DNA of 64,000 bases, from positions 124,001-188,000 of the forward strand of contig NZ_JAHBOI010000001.1 of NCBI RefSeq assembly GCF_018531425.1, written 5' to 3'. The notes under the pieces are model-generated. The model was not told where the DNA came from, made no database searches, and worked only from the letters and a program-made list of their open reading frames with translations. The stretch comes from Paenarthrobacter sp. DKR-5 (GTDB lineage Bacteria > Actinomycetota > Actinomycetes > Actinomycetales > Micrococcaceae). Every line of letters begins with the position of its first letter. Positions within the stretch are counted from its first letter, which is position 1. The translations under genes were made by a program, and so were the position numbers. Below are positions 57,595 through 64,000 of this stretch, piece by piece.

Positions 57595-57619
57595 GGAAAA
57601 GTAGCGGGCCGGGAAAGGA

Positions 57620-58480
57620 TCAGACCGGCTGGACGCCGAAGGCGACCGCGAGCTTCATGATCTTCTGCGCCCGGCCAAGGCGGGGAAGGTCCGAGCCGTC
57701 CCGGATCACCCCGCCGCGGGCCTCGAAGTCAGCCATGAAGTCGGTGGCCCAGGCGACGTCGCTCGGGGTCGGGCTGATGACCTCGTTGATGATGGCCGTC
57801 TGGTCCACCGCCAGGCACAGCTTGCCCGTCATGCCCATCAGCACTGTCACCGCGGTCTGCTCGCGCAGGATCGGGTGGTTGGTGCCCACCGTCGGTCCGT
57901 CGATCGGTCCGGGCAGGCCGCCGACGCGGCTGGCGACGACGAGCTTGGCGCGGGGGTAGGCCATTGCTTCGCGGTCGGCCGACATGCCGGTGTCGCGGCG
58001 GAAGTCGCCGCTGCCGAAGGCCAGCCGGAAGGCGCCCTTGGCCTTGGCGATGTTGTTCGCCTCCTCGATGCCCACAGCGGACTCCACCAGGGCGATGACC
58101 GGGGTGCGGCCACCGAGCCGGTTGTAGGAGTCGGAGACCTGCTCGGCGGATTCGGTCTTCGCGAGCATGACGCCCAGCAGGCCCGGGTTGCCGGCCAGTT
58201 CAGCCAGGTCATCCGCCCAGAACTCGGTGGTCGCATCGTTGATGCGCACCCACGCCTGGCCCCCGGCGCGGAGCCAGTCCGCGACATCCTTGCGCGCGGC
58301 GGGCTTTTTGGACGGATCCACCGCGTCCTCGATGTCGAGGATGATCGCGTCGGCACGGGAGCTGGCGGAGGTCTCGAACAGCTCCGGCTTGGTGGCGGGA
58401 ACGAGGAGCCAGGACCGGGCGATATCGGCGCTGATGCGGCGCTCGGTTCGTGCTGGTTCGACGGACGGAAGAGAAGTCAT
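57620..58480 (-). CDS. HpcH/HpaI aldolase / citrate lyase beta-like protein
   Basis: 286-aa CitE-superfamily TIM barrel that cleaves or forms acyl-CoA thioesters such as citramalyl- or malyl-CoA. WLLVPATKPELFE at the start, DAIILDIEDAVDP with the metal-binding acidic patch, the catalytic Arg in VRIND, Glu in ALVESAVGIEEA and Asp in AFGSGDFRRD are present. Companion citrate lyase genes are absent, so it is a stand-alone CitE-like lyase of unknown substrate. It probably starts leaderless. Confidence 0.85.
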   Translation of the reverse strand: MTSLPSVEPARTERRISADIARSWLLVPATKPELFETSASSRADAIILDIEDAVDPSKKPAARKDVADWLRAGGQAWVRINDATTEFWADDLAELAGNPGLLGVMLAKTESAEQVSDSYNRLGGRTPVIALVESAVGIEEANNIAKAKGAFRLAFGSGDFRRDTGMSADREAMAYPRAKLVVASRVGGLPGPIDGPTVGTNHPILREQTAVTVLMGMTGKLCLAVDQTAIINEVISPTPSDVAWATDFMADFEARGGVIRDGSDLPRLGRAQKIMKLAVAFGVQPV

Positions 58481-58486
58481 GGTTCT

Positions 58487-58510
58487 ACCGTAGCGCCGCG
58501 GGCGCTACGG
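58487..58510 (-). promoter_or_regulatory. Leaderless promoter with overlapping perfect palindrome (CitE-like gene)
   Basis: TACGGT on the minus strand (58487-58492) ends 6 nt before the ATG at 58480. It overlaps a perfect inverted repeat CCGTAGCGCC-GCG-GGCGCTACGG (58488-58510). A repressor bound there would block the promoter. The regulator is unknown. Confidence 0.5.
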
Positions 58511-58689
58511 CAACGAACCGGCGGGCATGTGAAGCGCGCGACCAATACGACCAATATCGGCCCTCCCTCCCGGGCACCCGGCAGCGGCGGCGGGTAGGCT
58601 GTTGGAAAGCCGCGGCGCGGCTTCGATCCGTCCAGAAGCGTCGGCGGCGAGGTGAGGTTAGCGAACCCCTACCGAAGGAGATGCCTGCA

Positions 58690-59802
58690 ATGACAGATAC
58701 CGCTCGAGCCAAAGAGGATGCGCCGGCGCCGGACGCTTCGCGCAAGCCGGACAGTCCGACCGATATCAAGAAACCGTCCTGGTCCTACATCGCCAAGAAA
58801 TCGCTGCGCGAGTTCGGCAATGACCAGTGCACGGACCTGGCAGCGTCGCTGACCTATTACTCCGTGCTCTCCCTGTTCCCCGCCCTGCTGGCGCTGCTGT
58901 CGATTCTCGGTGTGGTCGGCCAGGCGCAGCAGACGACCGAGGCCGTCCTGAAGATCGTCGGCCGGTTCGCGCCGGCCACAGCCCTGGACACGATCAGGGG
59001 GCCGATCATGGACCTGACGCACTCGTCTGCGGCCGGGTTCACGTTGGTCATCGGCATCCTGGGCGCGCTCTGGTCCGCCTCCGGGTACGTCGGCGCCTTC
59101 GGTCGCGCGATGAACCGTATTTACGAGGTCGATGAGGGCCGGCCGGCATGGAAGCTGCGTCCTGTGCAGCTGCTGGTCACCGTCGCGGCCGTGCTCCTGG
59201 CCGCCGCGGCGGCCCTGATGCTTGTCGTTTCCGGCCCCATCGCCGACGCCATCGGGGGCGCCGTCGGTCTTGGACCGCAGGTTGTCGCCATCTGGAACAT
59301 CGGCAAGTGGCCGGTCCTCGCCGCGGTCGCCGTCGTCACCATCGCCATCCTGTACTACGCGACTCCCAATGTGCGACAGCCGAAGTTCCGGTGGATGAGC
59401 CTCGGTGCCCTCATCGCGCTGATTACGCTCGTGGTCGCGTCCGTCGCCTTCGGGTTCTACGTCGGTAACTTCGGCAACTACAACAAGTTCTACGGCACGA
59501 TTGGCGGCGTCGTGGTGCTGTTGCTCTGGCTGTGGATTGCGAACCTGGCACTGCTGTACGGTGCGGAGTTCGACGCGGAAACTGAACGCGGTCGCCAGCT
59601 CCAGGCCGGCATCGCGGCCGAGGAAACCCTCCAGCTGCCGCCGCGGGGTACGAAAGTGAGCGACAAGAAGGCGGCTCAGCGCGCCAAGGACGTGCGCGAG
59701 GGCAAACTTCTGCGGGAGAGCTTCGAGATCCGCCGCGACCCCTACGCCAACGTCCGCAGCCGCCGTTCAAGGACCGGCTCCGAGGAGCAGGAGAACCGGT
59801 AA
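58690..59802 (+). CDS. YihY/virulence factor BrkB family membrane protein
   Basis: 370-aa inner-membrane protein with six spans. DLAASLTYYSVLSLFPALLALLS near residue 52 and GALWSASGYVGAFGRAMNRIYEV near 118 are BrkB family signatures; LLWLWIANLALLYGAEFDAE near 280 is the last span. The Lys/Arg/Glu-rich tail is cytoplasmic. AAGGAG lies 9 nt before the ATG at 58690; the upstream extension is rejected. Despite the 'virulence factor' name its function is unclear, and it is common in harmless soil actinobacteria. Confidence 0.9.
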   Translation: MTDTARAKEDAPAPDASRKPDSPTDIKKPSWSYIAKKSLREFGNDQCTDLAASLTYYSVLSLFPALLALLSILGVVGQAQQTTEAVLKIVGRFAPATALDTIRGPIMDLTHSSAAGFTLVIGILGALWSASGYVGAFGRAMNRIYEVDEGRPAWKLRPVQLLVTVAAVLLAAAAALMLVVSGPIADAIGGAVGLGPQVVAIWNIGKWPVLAAVAVVTIAILYYATPNVRQPKFRWMSLGALIALITLVVASVAFGFYVGNFGNYNKFYGTIGGVVVLLLWLWIANLALLYGAEFDAETERGRQLQAGIAAEETLQLPPRGTKVSDKKAAQRAKDVREGKLLRESFEIRRDPYANVRSRRSRTGSEEQENR

Positions 59803-59846
59803 GGCTTCGCGCCCAGTAAGGATTCCGGCTCAGCAAGCCTTCCCGC

Positions 59847-61040
59847 TCAGGGGCCCAGCGTCACAGAGGACCGCGGATCCGGCCTACCCGGCGGCGTGCC
59901 CGTGCTTCCGGGGCTCGCCGGGTCACGCAGGACCATTTGCGCTTTCTGGGTGAAGCCCGCGCCCAGCATCCGCGCGAAGGCGCCGGGTTCCTGCGGGATG
60001 CCTGAGCAGCTGTCGGATACCCGCGTGGCCCTGGTCCCGGACGGCGCCGTGCGGCACGCCGTGTCCCGGTTGAGCGACCACAGCGATATCCTCCCGATGC
60101 CGTGGTCCCGGGCGAACCGGTTCAGGCCCTTGGCAGCCTGCAGGTCGAAGACGTCCCCGGCTGTGTCGTTCTCCCCCACCATCGGAGTCAGGCCGATGCG
60201 CCGCCAGAGTCCGGCGTCGTCAAGGTTCTGGTTGGCCCCCCGGTAGAGCTCGGCGAGCTGCGACTTCGTGCTCTCCGCCGCTTGGACGGCCGAGTCCAGC
60301 ATGCTCTTTCCGCTCAGGCGCGTGTCCAGGTTCATCGTCATGATGTTCACTCCGGCCAGTTCCACACCGGCCTGCAGCATGTGCCGGACGGCGGCCTTGC
60401 CTTCGTCGGCGAGCCCGCTGGTGGAAACCGGCAGCGTCAACCAGACCTGCAAGGGCTTGCCGGCCTCCTTGCTCGCTGCCTGCACCCGGGCGAGCGCCTC
60501 CGCACGGCGGCTGCCGGCCGCATCGGTCAGGGCGTCCCCCTCGACATCCATGTCGACCGTGTCCAGCCCGTAGCGCGCAACGACACTCTGGTAGGCGCGG
60601 AACAGCTGCTCCGGATCGGTGCACGCGACGGCGAGCTCCTTCTCGAGCTGGCCGCCGAAGGAGACAGCGACGTCATCCCCGTTCTGGCGCGCCCGCCTGA
60701 CCGCCCCGTCGAGATCGAGGGAGGCCTTCGCCTGCTCCAGCGAGTACTGGCTGCCCCATGACGGCTGGCAGGGGCGCTTCGGATCGGCCACCACGAACGC
60801 GAGGACCGTCGTCGCGGGCCCGTCTGCCTGCGAGTGCTCAAACGGATACCGGGGCTGGAGGGTTACATCAACGTATCCGCCGAACCAGAGGTTCGCCTGT
60901 GGCGGCTCGGTGGTGGTGCCCGCCATCGGGTTCCAGCCGGCCCGCCCTGTCACGGCCATCACCCCCAGCAGCGCCGCGATGGCCACCAGCAGCACGGCGG
61001 GCCACCGGTTGGCCCGGCCCTGTCCCATCACGTCGTACAT
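59847..61040 (-). CDS. GH18-like chitinase/endoglycosidase domain protein, membrane anchored
   Basis: 397-aa exported protein. One hydrophobic helix at residues 13-30 serves as signal anchor. The GH18 catalytic signature D-x-x-D-x-D-x-E is met exactly by Asp160, Asp163, Asp165 and Glu167 (LDTVDMDVEGD). VAVSFGG near residue 124 is the other common GH18 motif. It starts 4 nt after the deacetylase/GT2 gene, so the two are coupled. It probably trims the polysaccharide its neighbour makes. Substrate unknown. Confidence 0.85.
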   Translation of the reverse strand: MYDVMGQGRANRWPAVLLVAIAALLGVMAVTGRAGWNPMAGTTTEPPQANLWFGGYVDVTLQPRYPFEHSQADGPATTVLAFVVADPKRPCQPSWGSQYSLEQAKASLDLDGAVRRARQNGDDVAVSFGGQLEKELAVACTDPEQLFRAYQSVVARYGLDTVDMDVEGDALTDAAGSRRAEALARVQAASKEAGKPLQVWLTLPVSTSGLADEGKAAVRHMLQAGVELAGVNIMTMNLDTRLSGKSMLDSAVQAAESTKSQLAELYRGANQNLDDAGLWRRIGLTPMVGENDTAGDVFDLQAAKGLNRFARDHGIGRISLWSLNRDTACRTAPSGTRATRVSDSCSGIPQEPGAFARMLGAGFTQKAQMVLRDPASPGSTGTPPGRPDPRSSVTLGP

Positions 61041-61044
61041 GCCG

Positions 61045-63399
61045 TCAGCCGACGGTTGGCACCGCGGCCGCCGGGATGCTGTCCGGCTCGGCGTCCGGGC
61101 GCGCTGGCGCTCCGGCGCCCGCCGGCATCAGCACGCTGTTGGTGCGCTCCGGCCGGTACCAGCCGACGGCCCTGCCGCGGAGCGCCTGGACGATGGAGCC
61201 GTACACGACGTAGAAGCGCAGGGGCTCGTAAATCAGGCGGTAGAGCGGGACGATCAGCAGGTGCAGGAAGCTCTCGCGGACCATGATCACGGCCACGAGC
61301 GAGATCAGCAGGTGGGTCGCTGCCACAAATGCCGCAAAAATGGCGATGGCCTGCCACTCTCCGTGCGCCAGGCTGATACCGGCCACGATGAACGTCATCG
61401 GCATGAAGATCAACGGAACCACCACGGAGATCAAGGCGTACGGGAGGGTCACCAGGCCCAGGACGCCGTAGCGCGAGCGGAACAGCATCCCCCGGTGCTT
61501 GTACAGCGCCTGAATGTTCCCGTAGGTCCACCGCAGCCGCTGCTTCGCGAAGGCCTTGACGGTCATCGGCGCCTCGGTCCAGGCGACCGCGGCGTTTTCC
61601 TGCACGATGGCATAGCCCAGCCGCTGGATCGAGAGCGTCAGGTCGGCGTCCTCCGCCATGGAGTCGTGCGAGTAGCCGCCCACCTGCAGCAGGGCGTCCC
61701 GGCGCCAGGCGGCGCAGGCCCCGGGTGCGATCGAAATGGCACCGACCAGACCCTCGGCCATCCGCGTCACGCAGATGCCGGAAATGTACTCCAGGCTCTG
61801 CCAGGCGGTGAGCAGGTTGCGCCGGTTGCCCACCTTCACCTGGCCGGCGACCGCTCCCACGACCTTGCCGCTGGGCTTCTCGACGAAGTGGCGGGCCAGC
61901 ACGCGGATGGTCTGCGGTTCGAAGAGGGTGTCCCCGTCGAGCGTGACGATGATCGCCCCGCGGGAGTTGGCAATGCCGTTGTTGCTGGCCATGGACTTGC
62001 CGCCGTTGGGCTGGTCCAGCACGCGCAGCTGCGGCCAGGACCGGGCGTACTCCCGCAGCACGGCCAGCGTGTTGTCGGTGGAGCCGTCATTGACGGCCAC
62101 GACCTCGAAGGCCGGGTAGTCGCTGGCGCGGAGGGCGTCGAGTGTCTTGGCCACGACCAGTTCCTCGTTGTAGAGGGGCAGAACGACGCTGACGAACGGC
62201 AGCTCGGCGTCGCTGAGCGCTGGCCACTGGTGCCTCCTTTGCCGGGACCAGGAGACGAGGGCGAGCACGATGTAGAGGAAGGACATGGTGGTCAGCGAGA
62301 TGATGCCGAACCAGAACAACCACGTCACCACGACATCCGGCACCACCAGGGTAGCCGTCATCGCCGAGAGCGTCGCCGTGTCCGCCAGCACAGGCTTCGC
62401 GGCCTTCTGCGGGACGTACTGGGGTGTGAGCAGGGGCTGCACGGTCGAGAAGGTGTAGCCCTGGGCCTTTGCCTCGGCAATGAACTTCTTCAGCATCGCG
62501 ATGGAGCCCGCCCGGTCCCCGCCGCCGTCGTGCATCAGCACCACGTGGCCCTTGCCGTCGAGCTTCGGCACCGGGATGGTCTGGCCTGGCGCGTAGCTCC
62601 AGTCAAGGGTGTCCAGGTCCGCGTCAAGGTGCAGATAGCCCAGCTGCTGCGCTTGGAGCAGCGCGAGGGCGTTGTTCTGCGGCCAGCCGGTGGGAATGCG
62701 GAACAGGCTGGTTGCGTAGTTGTCCATCGCCCTCAGCACGCGGTCGGTGCCGATGAGCTCCTGGCGGTTGTGCAGGTCGTCGTTGGCCCAGAAGTTCGTG
62801 TGGGTCATGGTGTGGTTGCCGACCATGTGCCCTTCGCGCACTATGCGCTTGAAGATGTCGGGGTTCTTGACCACCATTTCGCCGACGACGAAGAACGTAG
62901 CCGGAACCTTCTCCGCCGCAAGCAGGTCCAGCAGCGCCGGAGTGTTGCGGGGGTCCGGTCCGTCGTCGAAGGTGAGCATCAGCGTCTTGTCCTTGGGCAC
63001 GCCGTAGGACTCGACGACGTACGGACGGTTGCCGATTGTCTTGACCTCGTCCGGCGTGGCCTCGCGGAAGATGGTGTCACTGAACGGATCCTTCAGGAAC
63101 ACCCTTCCATCGCGGCGATCGACCAGGTCGATACGGTCGATGTCTCCGTTTTCGGGGCCGATCTTGGGCAGGTTGCGGCGGTCCGCCGAGGCAATCAGCT
63201 GACGCGGGTAGCCGACCGCCTGGTTCTGTGCTGCGTTGTGCAGCGGAGCCGTCGCCGCCGGAAGGACCCAGACGGCGCCCAGCACGAACGCCAGGACCGC
63301 CGCGAACACCGCGATCACGATCCGGCGCCACCTCTTGCCTGTCGGATCGAAGAAAACGGGCGCGGATTCGCCAGGAAGAGCAGAGGTTAGGTGCTTCAA
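61045..63399 (-). CDS. Bifunctional polysaccharide deacetylase / family 2 glycosyltransferase
   Basis: 784-aa membrane protein. One span at 28-47 is followed by an external NodB deacetylase domain: TFDDGPDP with Asp145 and Asp146, and HTMTH with His196 and His200 for the metal. After a span near 355-385 comes a GT2 domain with NDGSTDNT, LDGDT, EDADLT and QRLRW, then several C-terminal spans. The layout combines PgaC-like synthase and PgaB-like deacetylase in one chain, suggesting an N-acetylglucosamine-type exopolysaccharide that is deacetylated as it emerges. Start is TTG after GGGGG. Polymer identity is inference. Confidence 0.92.
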   Translation of the reverse strand: MKHLTSALPGESAPVFFDPTGKRWRRIVIAVFAAVLAFVLGAVWVLPAATAPLHNAAQNQAVGYPRQLIASADRRNLPKIGPENGDIDRIDLVDRRDGRVFLKDPFSDTIFREATPDEVKTIGNRPYVVESYGVPKDKTLMLTFDDGPDPRNTPALLDLLAAEKVPATFFVVGEMVVKNPDIFKRIVREGHMVGNHTMTHTNFWANDDLHNRQELIGTDRVLRAMDNYATSLFRIPTGWPQNNALALLQAQQLGYLHLDADLDTLDWSYAPGQTIPVPKLDGKGHVVLMHDGGGDRAGSIAMLKKFIAEAKAQGYTFSTVQPLLTPQYVPQKAAKPVLADTATLSAMTATLVVPDVVVTWLFWFGIISLTTMSFLYIVLALVSWSRQRRHQWPALSDAELPFVSVVLPLYNEELVVAKTLDALRASDYPAFEVVAVNDGSTDNTLAVLREYARSWPQLRVLDQPNGGKSMASNNGIANSRGAIIVTLDGDTLFEPQTIRVLARHFVEKPSGKVVGAVAGQVKVGNRRNLLTAWQSLEYISGICVTRMAEGLVGAISIAPGACAAWRRDALLQVGGYSHDSMAEDADLTLSIQRLGYAIVQENAAVAWTEAPMTVKAFAKQRLRWTYGNIQALYKHRGMLFRSRYGVLGLVTLPYALISVVVPLIFMPMTFIVAGISLAHGEWQAIAIFAAFVAATHLLISLVAVIMVRESFLHLLIVPLYRLIYEPLRFYVVYGSIVQALRGRAVGWYRPERTNSVLMPAGAGAPARPDAEPDSIPAAAVPTVG

Positions 63400-63452
63400 G
63401 AAGGCCCCCAGAGCTAGCAGTAAGTACTGCCAGCAGTGGACGCCAGGAGGCG

Positions 63453-64000
63453 TTATTGCTGCGTTATCGCTGCGTTATCGCCCGGGCGGGAGGCACCTTC
63501 GACGACGGCGGCGGCGCACTCGTTCAGCTTGGTGTTCGAGGTCTGGCTCATCCGGCTGAGCAAGTCGAAGGCTTCGTCCGCCGAGATGCCGTGACGGCCC
63601 ATCAGGACGCCCTTGGCCTGTTCGATCACCGCCCGGCGGGCCGCGGACCGGGCCACGGCTTCCTGGGCCACCTCGGTGGCCTGCGCCCGGACCGACGGCG
63701 TCAATTCGACGACATAGCCCTCGACCCGGCGGCCGGCCTCACCCGGGGCGGCCCGCCCCACGGTGAGCACGTAACGGACCGAGCCCTCGGCGTCGACCAT
63801 CCGGTGGAAGAAGCTGAACGGCTCCGTTGAGCCGCGGGCCGCCCGGATGGCGTCGCTGCTGGACGCACGATCCTCGGGGTGCTTATGCGCCTGGAGGACG
63901 CCGAGTGTGGGAACGACCTCGCCCGGCTGGAAACCATGGATCCGAAACACTTCGTCGGACCAGACCAGCCTGTCCTGCTCCGGGTGGAATTCGAAAGATC
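63453..64000 (-). CDS. PAS-ANTAR domain regulator (partial, N-terminus off the window)
   Basis: The frame is open through the right edge. A PAS fold (FEFHPEQDRLVWSDEVFRIH onward, then FFHRMVDAEGSVRYVLTVG) is followed by a C-terminal ANTAR domain with RRAVIEQAKGVLMGRHGISA and DEAFDLLSRMSQTSNTKL. ANTAR proteins bind paired hexaloop hairpins in mRNA and block terminators. It sits upstream of the deacetylase/GT2 gene with a 53-bp gap and no visible ANTAR hairpin pair. Its target is unknown. Confidence 0.88.
   Translation of the reverse strand, partial: SFEFHPEQDRLVWSDEVFRIHGFQPGEVVPTLGVLQAHKHPEDRASSSDAIRAARGSTEPFSFFHRMVDAEGSVRYVLTVGRAAPGEAGRRVEGYVVELTPSVRAQATEVAQEAVARSAARRAVIEQAKGVLMGRHGISADEAFDLLSRMSQTSNTKLNECAAAVVEGASRPGDNAAITQQ

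Overview
The window is high-GC DNA from an actinobacterium, most likely an Arthrobacter-like member of the Micrococcaceae. The evidence is a mycothiol synthase gene (mshD), a GlnR-type orphan regulator beside it, actinobacterial start-codon use (several GTG and TTG starts in translation genes), leaderless promoters, and an RpoB/RpoC/L10/L7-L12 set of actinobacterial type. The genus is an inference. No prophage, insertion sequence, CRISPR array or rRNA was seen. Almost everything is chromosomal core or soft-core sequence.

Layout. 1-2.6 kb: minus-strand shikimate/quinate pair (aroE/qsuD-like and a QsuB-like 3-dehydroshikimate dehydratase running off the left edge). 2.7-4.5 kb: a secreted lipoprotein with an N,N-dimethylformamidase-beta-like domain and a repetitive Ser/Ala/Gln/Pro linker. 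4.6-12.3 kb: rpoB-rpoC with a strong terminator. 12.7-14.4 kb: thiolase and a YbaK-type deacylase on the plus strand. 14.5-15.8 kb: rplJ-rplL with its own promoter, L10 leader and attenuator. 15.8-23.9 kb: narGHJI-narK, the complete respiratory nitrate reductase, lying between the two halves of the ribosomal stalk cluster. 23.9-27.9 kb: a tandem GNAT gene, rplA, rplK, nusG, secE and tRNA-Trp.

28-44 kb is mostly plus-strand metabolism: aminotransferase, PspC-domain protein, phosphofructokinase, GlnR-like regulator, mshD, ppk, a MutT1-like Nudix/phosphatase, thyA-folA and asd. Minus-strand genes are interspersed: a DHA2 efflux pump, ygfZ, a nitrobindin and a 37-aa membrane protein. 44-47 kb holds a tightly overlapping minus-strand operon (usp, two crcB fluoride channels, an MFS protein) preceded by what reads as a fluoride riboswitch. 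47-52.7 kb: an AlkZ-like protein, an alcohol dehydrogenase, murB, an MFS protein and two MaoC dehydratases.

52.7-56.3 kb encodes sugar-acid breakdown in the De Ley-Doudoroff style: a PfkB-family ketodeoxy-sugar kinase, an IclR regulator, a KDPG-type aldolase and a convergent galactonate dehydratase. 56.3-64 kb: small membrane protein, MpaB/DUF2236 oxygenase, CitE-like lyase, BrkB/YihY membrane protein, a GH18-like protein next to a fused polysaccharide deacetylase/GT2, and a PAS-ANTAR regulator cut by the right edge.

The most notable regulatory observations are the fluoride operon, a set of genes whose TANNNT -10 box sits exactly six bases before the start codon (leaderless transcription), a dispersed palindromic repeat family that supplies the stop codon of one gene, and the L10 leader with its own promoter downstream of the nar genes.
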